From: Stomoxys calcitrans
Taxonomy: Eukaryota > Arthropoda > Insecta > Diptera > Muscidae
DNA length: 64,000 nt
NCBI RefSeq assembly: GCF_963082655.1
Contig: NC_081553.1
Coordinates: 230,961,260 to 231,025,259 of the forward strand
Direction of reading: 5' to 3'
Below the pieces are notes generated by a model, which saw only the letters and a list, made by a program, of their open reading frames with translations, was not told the origin of the DNA and did no database searches. The number at the start of each line of letters is the position of its first letter. Positions within the stretch are counted from its first letter, which is position 1. The position numbers were made by a program, and so were the translations under genes. Below are positions 43,701 to 55,553 of this stretch, in pieces.

Positions 43701-44102
43701 TATATTTCGTACCCAGGTGTATTCATTACAAAAAGAACATGTTGAAGGAAGAGTACGTTCATAATAATGCCTCGTATTTAATATCGCTTTATTGACACAA
43801 AGTCGGGTAAGCATTACACACCCTGCTCTATTATCCTTCTAGGAGCTCAATGGGTTATTATCCTTCTAGAAATAGGAGGAAGCCCTCCGATATATTTCGT
43901 ACCTAAGGGTATTCATTACAAAAAGAACATATTGAAGGAATAGTACGTTCAAAATAATGCCTCGTATTAAATATCGCTTTATTGGCAAGAAGTCGGGTAA
44001 GCATTACACACACTGCTCTAATCAGGGGAAGATAAAATAATTAGGTCTGGTACTCAATGGGTTGTTATCCTTCTAAAAAGAGGAGGAAGCCCTCCGATAT
44101 AT
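43701..44102. repeat. 190-210-bp tandem duplication
   Basis: Copies at 43701-43890 and 43891-44102 share TATATTTCGTACC, GTATTCATTACAAAAAGAAC, AAGTCGGGTAAGCATTACAC and GGAGGAAGCCCTCCGATATA. It adjoins the antisense RNase H remnant, so may be its 3' part. Confidence 0.85.
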
Positions 44103-44109
44103 TGGCTGT

Positions 44110-44545
44110 TAATTGCACCTGCTACACAGTGTGTACCAATCGGGTTCTCAAGTCATAGCACCCTCTCCCCCAATTCGCCGGCACGTTGATTACCAAGAAT
44201 ACCAATGTGAGGTGAGACCCACAAGACCAAAATATCCCCAACAGATCCACCTTAGCTCACAATAGCATCATATAATCCTTTTCTATTCTTATGTAGAATT
44301 TAACTATATGTTCATATAACAGTTCGACATCTCTTGTTGACAGCGAATGGTATAGCAATGTCAATAGCCGCGAGTTCCGCGGACAATATACCAGCTTGTT
44401 CTGGTAAACGAAGCTCAAAAATCGCCTCAAGGTTGTTATGTAAGATTTGTCGAATGACAGAAAAAGGCGTACGTCTAGCATCAGTGAAGAGTATTAAATT
44501 TGAATCTTTCTTGGAGAAAGTCTCTGCAAAGAGCGACTTCAAACT
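44110..44545 (-). mobile_element. Non-LTR RNase H remnant (I-like)
   Basis: Minus strand reads ILFTDARRTPFSVI, SAELAAIDIAI and, further on, WVSPHIGILGNQRAGELGER, the D-E-H-motif order of RNase H in I-like non-LTR elements. Frames are broken and the last Asp is lost. Confidence 0.65.
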
Positions 44546-44971
44546 GTAAGTCGATTTCGACGATTTTATGTAGCTTATAAAGCCAGTATCAAATTTAACA
44601 ACGTTGTCACTGGGACCGCGGATCCTAGTCCCTTTCGGCGGGTAAATATCAAATCTATTTAAACCAACAAGTATCAGTTATTTATGTTTCGAACCAATAG
44701 TCTGTGTAGAATGCTTAGGGGGTTAACAACCGCTGAAAAAATTCACAATCCGACATGTAAGGCAATTGGGACAACTGAAGCTCAAATGTAAGGCCATTTG
44801 GACTCTTGTACAAAAATGGTTTTAGTATTCAGGACCAAGTATACCGGGTCAAGCCTACCCCAATAAATCCTCCAAACGAACATATAGACCGATCTGGACC
44901 AATTTTAGCGTATAGCGAAACACACCAGCTCAACTGGTGTTCAATAAAAAAAAATATAGTCGAAACCGCAT

Positions 44972-45330
44972 AACTATTGCTGTTGTAACCACATTTGCAT
45001 ATGGAGGTGGCAATCCTCGTCATGACTTATAGGTGAGCAAGATCGTTCTGGACTATACGACTGATTGCCACCGGAACATTATGCCCATTGGTTATTTAAA
45101 GGTCCCAATATCTCGCCTTGACGTATCGAGCGTAATCAGTATTAAAGTAAGAGTCGGTGCCACCCTGCCCCTTACTGAGACTAAGCACTATACACCGCTG
45201 ATTGTCTACGACTGCAGTTGCAGCTACTCCCTATGGAGCATTCCACTATCCTCAACCTGTAGACGCGCCGGGTAGCTGCCAGCTAAGCTCCTCGTGATAA
45301 ACAAGAACACCACACAGATTGGAGCTCAAA
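44972..45330 (+). repeat. Repeat X
   Basis: TTGCTGTTGTAACCACATTT, GGAGGTGGCAATCCTCGTC, GTTATTTAAAGG, CCTTACTGAGACTAAGC, CCGCTGATTGTCTACGACTG and the right end GATTGGAGCTCAAAGTTCAG. Confidence 0.8.
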
Positions 45331-45510
45331 GTTCAGGCCTCTATGATGATCATAGTTATCGCAAGTCGGGGGGACGCTTAAGTGAAAAATACCGCTTAAA
45401 CGAAAAAAGCCGGAAAGCACCATTCATTTTGGGTGTTATTCAATGCAATTCAATTGGTTTACGTGAAAATCTCTATCTGAAAATACCTGTAAACCGGAAA
45501 AGCTTTTACA

Positions 45511-45572
45511 ACCGTAATTCCGTTTTATATGAAGCTGAATTCCGTAATTCCGTTTTATATGAAGCTGAATTG
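45511..45572. repeat. 30-bp tandem duplication
   Basis: CCGTAATTCCGTTTTATATG plus GAAGCTGAATT occurs twice in tandem. Confidence 0.95.
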
Positions 45573-45609
45573 TTATTGTTGACACTGAGTTATCTTTTAG
45601 GTACCATAT

Positions 45610-46488
45610 TGATGCCTTGTCAGGGAAGGTTTGGTCTTGCCTTCGTAAAATGTATTCTTCTATTGTTTACCTACCTTTCAAGGTGAGAAAGCTTCTGGCT
45701 TATTCTCTGTTAATGTCTCAGATACTTTACGGTTTGGAGGTTTTTTCAGGTACTATTCAGGCTAACTTTACTAAATTGAGGCGAATTGTAAATTCCGTTG
45801 TGCGGTTTGTCTACAATGTCCGAAGACGAGATCGTATATCTTGCTTCGTAAAACGTTTTCTTAATTGCTCATTTAAAAGGTTTGTTGAGTGTAGGAATTT
45901 ACTACTTTTTCATAACGCTTTTGCTAATATTAGACCTGTTCCTCTAAGGAGGATTTTTGTATTCTCTCGGTCTACTAGAAACCCGCAATTATTTATTCCT
46001 AGAATTAGAAGAAACATATATGCGAGATCATATGCTGTTAGAGTAGCAAGATGCTGGAACCGACTGCCTCATGAATTACGCATCTTTTCCCATTCCAACA
46101 ACGTTTTCCGTTTAAAACTTTTTGATTTTTATAACTCTTTTGCTGATGGTTAATTTTTTTCTCCTTGTTCTATTCTTACATCGGATTTTCAAAGCTGCAC
46201 TATTTTTAAATATAGCTGCGCTTTTTTTTAATTCTTGTGCACTTTGTTGGACCACTTTCTATTTATCGCTCTCTTCCATTTGGATTTCTTTTATATTCTT
46301 TATTTTTAATGGCTGGGGAGCCAAATATTAGGTAAATATAATAAAGTACCTCATTATGTTAAGAAATGAATTTAATTATCTGTTATACTCAGGTTACTGA
46401 AATGTTTGTATGTAATTATTTTATGGGCCTTATTGGCTTTATATTACATATTTGGTTAATAAATGAAATGAAATGAAATGAAATGAAA
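45610..46488 (+). mobile_element. 5'-truncated non-LTR retrotransposon with (AAATG)n tail
   Basis: A 178-codon frame (45617-46153) reads as an RT C-terminus: SLLMSQILYGLEVFSG, RRIVNSVVRFVYNVRRRD and ARCWNRLPHELRIFSHSNN, typical of CR1/I-type elements. A 300-bp 3' UTR and five AAATG repeats (46464-46488) follow. The frame is still open, so the insertion may be fairly young. Confidence 0.85.
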
Positions 46489-46789
46489 GCGCATAAGTAC
46501 AAAAGTTTTTTCTATGGGAAATTGTCTGAAAAATTCAAGTCATCAATAAAAATTTGCAAAAACATTTTAAGAAATTTCGCTCATAACCATGAGCGAATTT
46601 TAAAGAGTTCTCCTAAGCATTGCTCTTTTTCAAATCAAGTTATTTCACATATGAATAGTACGTTGATGTTGGCTCTTGCACTTATGCTTATCGCTTAACT
46701 GGATACTAATTTGACTTATCCGAACTACGCTGAACTGAAAATAACGTATAAGTGAAACCAAAGTGATGTATTTTTAGCGTTTGTCTTAT

Positions 46790-47640
46790 ACGGTTCGAGG
46801 ACTGCTCCAGGCGGCACAGTCTTGGACTGACGGAACCCTAGTATTGCCGTCTGGAAGATATTGGTACATGGATGGATCAAAGCTAGGGGACAGAGTGGGC
46901 CTGGGGTCTACATTGAGAACACAGGAAGATCTGTTTAAGACTGCCTGAACATAATACGGTCCTGCAGGCGGAGATCTTGGAATGCGTTAGGTGGTGTGGT
47001 ACTAACCCGAGGACGTTGAATGTGAACATCTTTACGGACAGTAAAATGGCCATAAGGCAATAACAACTAGGAGTGTAAGGTCACGAACAGTCTTGCAGTG
47101 TAAGAAGGAGATTAACGCCTTCTCTGAGGATGGCACAGACCGCATCGTTTAGGTGCCGGGCCATAACGGTATAAGGGGGAATGAAAGGGCTGACGATTTT
47201 GCAGTGAAGGGGAGAGAACAGTTTACGGGTTTATCATGCGGATCGTGAGAGGACGAGGCTATTACTAAAAGGAAGTAAGAAGGAGGTTAGTATAGCTTTG
47301 GGTATCATAACGGGACACAGAACTACGAGCTCACTTATGCAAAATAGGTGCGACAAGATGAGACGCTGGAGCATTTTCTATGTCATTGCTCGGCTATCGC
47401 GGCTAACAGACATCGGTACTTATGTGAGGACGCGATTCCAGACATGAACCAACTTAGGGGAGAGGTATGGAAAACAATTTAGGATTTTATAAGTAGCACG
47501 GAATTCCTTACTTAAAAATTTTCTTTTTTGAGGTTACTTTTTAGTTTTTAGAGCGCACAACACGCAGATTACTGGCTTAGGTATATATCCATAGTGACAT
47601 GGGCGGATTAATATCTCCCTCTTTTCAAACTAACCGGTTC
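46790..47640 (+). mobile_element. Non-LTR retrotransposon RNase H and C-terminus, frameshifted
   Basis: RNase H pieces YMDGSK, VLQAEILECV, VNIFTDSKMAIR and GIRGNERADDFAVK keep codons for the catalytic acids but lie in different frames with stops. A decayed knuckle and the family 3' end follow. This is the most complete copy of the family seen also at 1, 14760, 25794 and 29239. Confidence 0.82.
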
Positions 47641-48116
47641 GACTGTATAGGTAAAATATCCTTTAAAACTTTTTTGTAGAACAAAATTTAATGTAGTCGA
47701 GATTCCCATTAAATGGCCCTTACGTCCCACCAACGCACAGTGTGCGCAATTGGAAAAAAAACTAGTAAAAAATATGCCATGTGAGAGCGGATAAATATAT
47801 CTCTTTGAAATCGGTAATCATCTTTGCTTGAAAGCGATATTTTGGGGATTTTAGTAAAAAAAAAATCGGGCAGAATTTATTTTCATTCCTTATTTGTACA
47901 CAATCTCCCTAACAACTCAGCTCTAACCATTTCAAATTTCAAAGAGATATCTTTACCCCTTCTCACACGGCATATTTTTTAATAATTATTTTTCGATTTT
48001 TTCCCACTGTGCAACGATAAAACTGAAAAAGTTCAGACCAGCCAGAATACTGCTCTAGGTACTGCGACGGGCTATCTCTACACCATCAAAGATCCTACTC
48101 GTGCGAAGGCACGACA

Positions 48117-48540
48117 ACATATTGTTGTTGTTGTAGCAGTGTGTTGTAAACCGAGACGGCAGCCCTTGCCGATGGAGGATTCCATCGGGTCAATCCGGTA
48201 CGTACAACCGGCTGGCAGCCATGGAATTGACAGTATCCACATCCCAGAGATATTAGTAAGGATCAACATGATCTAGAACATGAGTCTCAACGCTACAAGA
48301 AACTCTAGATTTGGCGGCGTTTTAGGGTGGTCTAGATAACATTAACGCTGCCACGGTAGCAGAAGCAATGAATGCAGACCATAGAGATCGACCATCACCT
48401 ATTGCACCTGAAGAAGTTAACATCCAGTAAACCAGAGTACTTCTGGCTCAATTACGTTCCTGCAGCCGCCTGAACTCCTACGGAGCTAGGATTGATGACC
48501 GCGTGTTAATGTATGTCCCGATTGAAATCCATCATCTTGT
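48117..48540 (-). mobile_element. Jockey-type fragments in both directions
   Basis: 48117-48245 is the minus-strand 3' terminus (GTTGTTGTTGTAGCAGTGTG). 48420-48530 is a plus-strand C-terminal piece (TTCTGGCTCAATTACGTTCC). Rearranged. Confidence 0.6.
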
Positions 48541-49208
48541 GGATAGCCATAGACGTCAGATTGGAACTTCATGACATAGATCGAGTGGTTGATTGCAACA
48601 CAAGGGAGCCTTTACTTGACAGTACCCAGTAAGCAAATTAAGGGTGGAAACCAACACCTTGTTTCAGCAGCACAACTAGGTTGGGAAAGTATTCCTTCTG
48701 GGGCTGTGATTTTTGGGTTTAATGGATTAAACAGTCCCTTTTCCAGTTTCCTTATATAAAATTAAGTCAGGGTACCACAATTCAATTTAAAATCAGGGAT
48801 ATAAAATGTTCTTTTCCAAATTAAGATTCTTTTTTTGTATTTACACAATTCTCTGGAAATTTTACATATTTGTTGCAAACTGCAATTTTTGGATATATAG
48901 CATTCGGTTTTTAATATTTTTCATCCAGAATGATTAAAATTCATCCAGATTGAATTTACTAAACTTTTGGTGTTTTTATTTAATGCTTTTTAGTCGAAAT
49001 CGAAGAGGATGTAATTTTTCTTGTTGACGTCATGTGATCCTGTGTGCCGACAATCAACATGCCGATCGATGTCCATACATATACACTTTTTGTGTGGGCT
49101 GCAGCATATAATCACCCAGAAATTGCATGTATGTCTAATAATACACAACAATAACTCCACCCATTACTAGGAAATAGCCGTTTGGATGGAGATACTTATA
49201 GGACTTAC
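48541..49208. other. Unassigned DNA downstream of the 49.2-kb exon
   Basis: No repeat or exon recognised. Confidence 0.3.
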
Positions 49209-49283
49209 CATTGTGTTTAATTCCTTTAAAACTGGGCGTCCAAATTGTGATGCATCACCCGATTCGTTTACCGCTGGATTCAT
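49209..49283 (-). CDS. Candidate alternative first exon
   Basis: Twenty-five codons from ATG (context AAACAATGA) to a consensus donor ACAATG|GTAAGTCC in phase 0. The peptide begins MNPAVNESGDASQF and ends RPVLKELNTM; it looks like coding sequence, not intron. The frame stays open upstream to about 49349, so the true start could be earlier. It lies on the same strand as gene 1 and upstream of it, and its phase matches exon 2. No other downstream partner was found within about 9 kb. Assignment to gene 1 is inference. Confidence 0.42.
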
Positions 49284-49571
49284 TGTTTTTTTCTTTTTCA
49301 AAAGATAAAAAATGTTTATCGATTTTATGGGAGCACACTTAAAGGACAACTATCTCAATATTTAAAAAGGTTATAGGTTTTTCAATAACAAATGCAACGA
49401 CAAAAATAAAATGCCCGCTCAAAAGCTCAAACTGTTTTAAAATAATCTAAAAATCTTCTTCTTCCTTAATCTGACATTCACTTAGAATGTTATGGGGAGT
49501 TTACATGGTACATCAAAACGCGTCGTTATTGCAATAGAATTGGAGAAATTAAAGATGTATGCGTCACATAA

Positions 49572-49715
49572 CATTCGGGGACCACCCTGGAGCAGAGGTT
49601 AGCATGTCCGCTATGACGCTGAATGTCTGGGTTATAATTCTGACAAGAATATTAGAAAAAACTTTGAGAAGTTTGCCCCTGTTCCTTGATGGAGTGTTAA
49701 TGCGCATATTTGTTT
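49572..49715 (+). mobile_element. SINE-1 copy with internal deletion
   Basis: Head GGAGCAGAGGTTAGCATGTC, a decayed B box, then directly the tail GAGAAGTTTGCCCCTGTTCC. Confidence 0.8.
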
Positions 49716-49719
49716 TTGT

Positions 49720-50850
49720 ATGCGACACATATACACACCGTCAATCATGGCTGAAAAACGAAAATAATTTGATTTTTTCTATCATTACCGTTTACACAGA
49801 AGAGTGCAATCATTACTTGCACGATGTTGAAAAAACACGTTCTGTCCTCAATAAAGTTATAAAAAGAGAAGTAAAGACTGGTTAATTCCATAAAATCAAT
49901 GTACAGTTTTTGCCAAAAGCTGTAATCAACACGTACCCACGATGAATACAATCATGATGTGCCGTATAAACAGCATATTAGCAAGTTTTGTTCTTGGTTC
50001 ATTCATGGGTTTGAGTTATCAATTCTTGTGAATGGAGGATTAACTTTAGTATTTTGTGCAACATTTTACAATTTGTGCGGACAAATAGATACATCTCACA
50101 TAAAGATGGCGCGAGGGCGCTGGAAAGCAAAATTAGTGATGCCAAGTTATTTCAAATTGTCAGTTGCAACTCTGAAATTTAAAATCAAGCAACCTAACTG
50201 AAAAGCGTCTTCATTTGTTTATAAATGTCGCGGGATGAAGGTGGCATGGCAAATACAAAAGTGTTGTGTTAAAAAAATGAAAGTTGTTGGCTAACGGGGC
50301 AGAGTACTACACCAGTCTGGAGGATACTTCACCGTCGAAACGAATAAAAACATTGTTATTGTGTCTCGGAAGAAAAGTAAAAACTTCATTTAACTGCGGA
50401 TCTTATGTATGGGTAAGTCTCTTCCAAAATTAACGTCGTAATTAATACTAAATGGTAACATGTTGAGATCTTGAAATAGCAAAGTTGCTTGTTAGGCACT
50501 TCTTATTCTTTTTATCCACATTTTTCTAAGCTGGATAAAATATCGGTCCTAGAATATAAATTAAGGCTTGACAATTGACGCGTTGTTAACAAACCGAAGT
50601 AGCTAATAGTTGTTTGCCTACTAAAATAAGAGTGGGTGCGTGATCTTGTTGTAAGTTGAGTATGATTGCCTGAATAAGCTCCGGTTTACCGCACCCTTAT
50701 TTTTATAGTGCATAGTTGGCCTCTCGACACTCGCACTCAGTTGCAGAGGATTTCCGCTGAAAATTTGGAGCCCGATATCTATCGGCGAAATTAACGACCA
50801 TATCTAAAGGGAAGGTAAATCATAAATACCATTAAGGTTAGGCACCCACC
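49720..50850. other. Unassigned DNA
   Basis: A 108-codon (49559-49885) and an 80-codon plus frame (49959-50201) have no motif I recognise; the first overlaps the SINE. Confidence 0.3.
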
Positions 50851-50970
50851 TCAGTATACAAAACACTGCTACAACAACAACAACAACAAAACGATGACAC
50901 CACACAGATTGGAGCTCAAAGTTTCAGCTCGTGTAGTGCTCACAGCTATCCCATCCCGGTGACAATCATT
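50850..50970 (+). mobile_element. Jockey-type 3' terminus joined to repeat-X end
   Basis: CCACCTCAGTATACAAAACA with a (CAA)6 tail, then CACACAGATTGGAGCTCAAA of repeat X. Confidence 0.6.
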
Positions 50971-51319
50971 GGTATCGAGAGACGGCAACGGCTTCTTGCT
51001 TAAAAACGGATTGCCTTTGATACTCGACATGAAAAAGCGAGTTAATGGTGCCTTTCAATACCCAATGACCAAAACATTCCCTTGGCGATCGATCGTTTGG
51101 ACCGGAACAAGCTTGCTGACCTATGGAGCTTGACTGAACAGTTTCCTCTGTAGATGGTATATACTGCCTTGGCTCCTTTTGTGTGTACGGAACAGAAAAT
51201 ATTATACATGCGCTCCATTAGCGTGTCCCTTTCAGTTTGAATAGCCTAACCGGTAACCCATCGGCTCCAGCTGCATTGTTATTCTGATTATGCGTTATAA
51301 ACGGTGATTTTTTTAAGAG

Positions 51320-51740
51320 AAAAAACAACAACATTCAGAAAAATTCATAAAATCTTTATTTGAATCACAAGAACGTTCCATATAATTTAATGTTTAAAGA
51401 TTATTTCATGTAAATGTTGGCCTTGACTGCACCTCTAATGGTCCATCCGCTTAGTCATACTATTTGGCATACTGTTTCCAACATTTCGGCGCGAATCTCA
51501 CGAATTAATGCTTCAAAGTTGACTACCAATGCGTCAATTGAAGCTGGCTAGTCTGTATAAACATGAGCTTTAGCAAAGCCCAACAAAAAAATGATATGAA
51601 GGCGTAAAATCGCACGATCTAGGCGGCCAATTAACCGGTCCAAACGTGAAATAAAATGTTTACCGAATTCACCTCCAGTCCATTATAATATATGCTGTGT
51701 TGTATCGTCTTGTTGAAACCACATATCATGCAAGTCAAGC
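51320..51740 (-). mobile_element. Tc1/mariner-superfamily transposase remnant
   Basis: Minus strand reads DMWFQQDDTTQH (region of the second catalytic Asp), SRLDRLIGRLDRAILRL, FAKAHVYTD, PASIDALVVNFEALIREIRA and EMLETVCQ, a familiar mariner-type C-terminal half. Stops and substitutions make it non-functional. Confidence 0.7.
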
Positions 51741-51834
51741 TCTTTGGGCTAAAAAAAAGTTAGATATCATCTCACGGCAGCGCTCAAGTAACAAACAGAC
51801 GGACCGACATGTATGCATATTTTGTAGGGTTAAC

Positions 51835-53250
51835 AAGAAAAAGCGTGCTAAGTTCAGCCGGGTCGAATCTTGGCAACCCACCACCATGGATTCTGCTACA
51901 AATGTATACAAAATAAATTAGGTTGTAGGTAATAATTTTATTCTACATACCAAACTTCTGTTAAACCAGCAAAAATTAAAGCTTCTAGGAACCGAACAAT
52001 GATGATCGAGAGACCGGTTTACATGAGAGCTATATCAGGTTATTGACTGATTTTGGCCGTACTTGGCACAGTTGTTGGAAGTCATAACAAAATTTCTCCC
52101 AAGTCGGACAAAAATTACGGCTTGTAAGAGCTCAAGAAGTCAAATAGGGCGATCGGTTTATATGAGAGCTTTATCAGGTTATAGACCGGTTAGGACCGTA
52201 CTTGGCACAGTTGTTGAAAGTCATAAAATAAGTGCAAAATTTCAGCCAAATCGGACAAAAATTGCGGGTTCCAAGTGCTCAAGAATTTAAATCGGAAGAT
52301 CGTTTTATATGGATGCTATTTCAGGTTATAGACCGATTTGGACCGTAGTTGACACAGTTGTTGGAAATCATAACGGAACACTACATTGCGGCTTGTAAAG
52401 GCTCAGGAAGTCAATTCGGGGGAGCGGTTTATATGGGAGCTATACCAGGTTATAGAGTTGTTGAAAGTCATAAAATAACACTAAGTCTAAAATATCAGCC
52501 AAATCGAACAAAAATTGCGGCTTGTAAAGGCTCAGGAGGTCAATTCAGGCTCTCGGTTTATATGGGAGCTATACCAGGTTATAGACCTATTTGGACCGTA
52601 CTCGGTACAGTTATTCAAAGTCATAAAATAACACTAAGTGCAAAACTTCAGCCAAATCGGACAAAAATTGCCGGTTCCAAGTGCTCAAGAATTTAAATCG
52701 GAGGATCGTTTTATATGGAAGCTATTTCAGGTTATAGACCGATTTGGACCGTAGTTGACACAGTTGTTGGAAGTCATAACGGAACACTACATTGCGACTT
52801 GTAAAGACTCAGGAAGTCAATTCGGGCGAGCGGTTTATATGGGAGCTATACCAGGTTATAGACCGATTTGGATCGTACTTGGCACAGTTGTTGAATGTCA
52901 TAGAATAACACTAATTGCAAAATTTCAGCCAAATTGGATGAAAACTGTGGCTTCCAGGGGTTTAAGAAGTCAAATCTGGAGATCGCTTTATATGGGAGCT
53001 ATATCTAAATCTTAACCGATATGGCCCACTTGTAATCCCCAACGATCTACATCGATATAAAGTATCTGTGCAAAAATTGCAGGCGGTTAGCTTTACGCGT
53101 TCGGCCGCGTGATTCCGACGGACACGGCTAGATCGATTAAGAACGACGAGACGATCAGAAATATATATTTTTTATAGGATCTTAGACGAATATTTCGAGG
53201 TGTTACAAACGGAATGACTAGATAAGTATACCCCCATCATATGGTGGTGG
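51835..53250 (+). repeat. Internally tandem element (family A), most complete plus copy
   Basis: Starts GCGTGCTAAGTTCAGCCGGG and CCCACCACCATGGATT. About eight ~180-bp units follow (TATGGGAGCTATACCAGGTT, CAGCCAAATCGGACAAAAAT). It ends GTGTTACAAACGGAATGACT and GGTGGTGGGTATAAAA. The ends share ACCCACCACCAT in inverted order. Confidence 0.82.
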
Positions 53251-53395
53251 GTATAAAAGTGTAGAATTTGATGTATGATAGTGGGTACATATCGTATTTT
53301 TGGCTTGTAGAACTTTTGGTAGGTTTTGGTCGGATTTAGTAGGATTTTTCTTAAATTTTGGTAGGAAATAATTTTCTTGAGCGGCAACACTGGTT
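53250..53395. mobile_element. hAT-like element 3' end
   Basis: TAGGATTTTTCTTAAATTTT then TTTTCTTGAGCGGCAACACT, as at the right end of 31924-32698. Confidence 0.65.
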
Positions 53396-53462
53396 AGGAT
53401 CACTTATAACAGCAAAGGGAAACAGCTCTTCATTTACCTTAAAAAAAACAACGTAGCGTAGA

Positions 53463-53795
53463 GGCCACCATAGCGCAGATTTTAGCATGTTCTCCTATGA
53501 CGCTAAACCCCTGGGTTCGAATACTGGCAAGACTATCAAGAACAAATTTTCAGCGGTGGTTTTCTCCTCCCAAAGCTGACAACATATATGAGGTACTATG
53601 CCATGTAAAAACTTCTATCCAAAGAGGTGTCGCACTGAGGCGTGCCATTCAAACTTGGCTGTAAAAATGAGGCCCCTTATCACTGAGCTTAAAACTTGAA
53701 TCGCACTGCACTCATTGATATGTGAGAAGTTTGCCACTTTCCTTTGGTGGAATGTTGATGGGCAAAATTTTCATTTTTATTTCCCCCAAATAAAA
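53463..53795 (+). mobile_element. SINE-1, nearly full length
   Basis: GGCCACCATAGCGCAGATTT (A box), GGGTTCGAATACTGG (B box), CTATGCCATGTAAAAACTTC, GAGGCCCCTTATCACTGAGC and the tail TTGATGGGCAAAATTTTC. 330 bp. Confidence 0.88.
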
Positions 53796-53799
53796 CAAA

Positions 53800-55035
53800 G
53801 CAAACAAAATTGTTTTCGCAAAAAATAACAATTTAAAATAATATTTATTTAAACATTTTTTTTTTTTCATTTACTTAAGTTTTTGTGTGTATTTTGTATT
53901 AATTTTTTTAACTTTCAAGTTCTATAACGAGCGTCTTTTTTGGTTTAACATTTCTTTTGTTTGTGTACAGATGTGTGTGTGTGTGTGTGTGAGTGTGAGT
54001 TTGAGAGTCTATGAGGATGTAGTGTTCTATCATAAGAATAACATTTGCTAATCCTTCGCGAAACGCGGAGAAGATGAAGATTTTCTTTTAACGAATATTC
54101 AAATATTCATACAATCAGGGGTTCGTATAAACTAGACTACTTAAAAACAAGCCAAAGACAGATTGGAAGATGACCAAAATAGTGAACAGAAAAAAAGAAA
54201 AACATTTACAATTTTAAATTGCTTTAACCAATTAAAAACATGTAACAACATTTTCAATAAAAATTGAAAAGATTTTTTTTTTTTGGAAAAACTTTTTAAG
54301 CTTTTTAAGTTTTTGCAAATTGAGCATAAATTGCATATTTTCTAAATCTAAATGTGCAGCAGAGTGTGTGTCCTATACTTCCTGTAAATATTAAATATTT
54401 TTGATTTTGGTTTTAGTTGCATTCTCTATTTAATTGAATGTATTTAAAATATGTATGTTTTTTTTTTTTTCATTATAACCTATCGGCTATTCATAATTGA
54501 ATGCAAGGTGTGGTATGCAGGTTATGCCAGCATACTATTGGTCTTTGATAAAAAGCTTAGCTAAAATTTAAAATTTTTATTTGTCACGTTTTGTTCAATG
54601 GCTTTAAAGGAAAAATATTTTGTCGAATTCTTACAATTCCTTCTTTTTTTTATCAGGTATAAGTTTGCTGCTTGTATCGTTTAGTCTGTTAGGGACTCTG
54701 GAAAACTAAATATGGGCAAATTTTTTAAAAACAAAAAAAAAAATATTTAAATGTTTGCCAAACGCGTTCAATATTTACAAGTGAGCTGCAACATTCTATT
54801 GTCTTTCCTAGTAATCCCTCTTATTTTGTCATATTTGCTCTTTATTTGCACATAGCTCATGTTTCTGTTTCCTATTTGCCTTAAGTCTATTCAATCATTG
54901 GTAATTGCTTTGCTTTCTTTTTAATTTGATGAACGTTAGTTTTGTCTTCCTCTTCTATTTGTATCTTTTCCTTTTCGGTTTACTTGTCTTCCATATATCC
55001 TCAAAGTCGAGTCTAAAACACTCGACTTGCTTTAA
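53800..55035 (-). other. Probable 3' UTR and downstream flank of the SLC22 gene
   Basis: No reading frame or known repeat apart from T-runs and a (TG)n tract near 53971. Several TTTATT (AATAAA on the transcript strand) occur, for example near 53848. The 3' end is not defined from sequence. The SINE at 53463 bounds it. Confidence 0.35.
53971..53999. repeat. (TG)n microsatellite
   Basis: About ten TG repeats followed by GAGTGTGAG. Confidence 0.9.
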
Positions 55036-55553
55036 TCATACCTTTGGAAGGTTGGTATTGTTTATGGCATCCTCATAGCTTTTCGTCGTCCAAATACCCG
55101 GCATCAGTTGTGGAGGTAGATTCGAGTGTGAATTATTAAATTTACTGCTAATGCTACTGAATATGAGTCCCTTGGAGAAGGCCTTGTTGTCGATGCCATC
55201 CTGTGATGATAGCTGGGTGGCGGTGGCCATATTATTTGTGGCCTGTGTGGTTTTTCTTTTGGGCACAGTTCGCGGACTGGATATGAATGAGCTGAGGAAA
55301 CCTCCCACTATGGCCAGGGAAGCGAATGCCGTTTGTGGCACTAGTTGGCCAAAGACTATGGTGGCTCCTATGAAGGGGGCGCCCAGCAGCCAGAAGCGTG
55401 CCCAACAAATGGTGGAGAATGCACAGATTTTCTTTTTCTCATTGCTCACCAATTCCACGGTGCAGGTGGTTAAAATGGATAGGGTGCAGGATATGGCCAT
55501 TTTGGAAATCATAGCTGTTAACATGAGTAGGGCGACACGGCCATCAATAGGAA
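55036..55553 (-). CDS. SLC22 transporter last exon (TM10-TM12, C-terminal tail, stop)
   Basis: 518 nt after caatttccag. It encodes TM10 (ALLMLTAMISKMAISCTLS), the conserved VELVSNEKKK loop, TM11, TM12 (TAFASLAIVGGFLSSFI) and a hydrophilic tail of about 80 residues ending NTNLPKV and TGA at 55036-55038. Confidence 0.9.
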
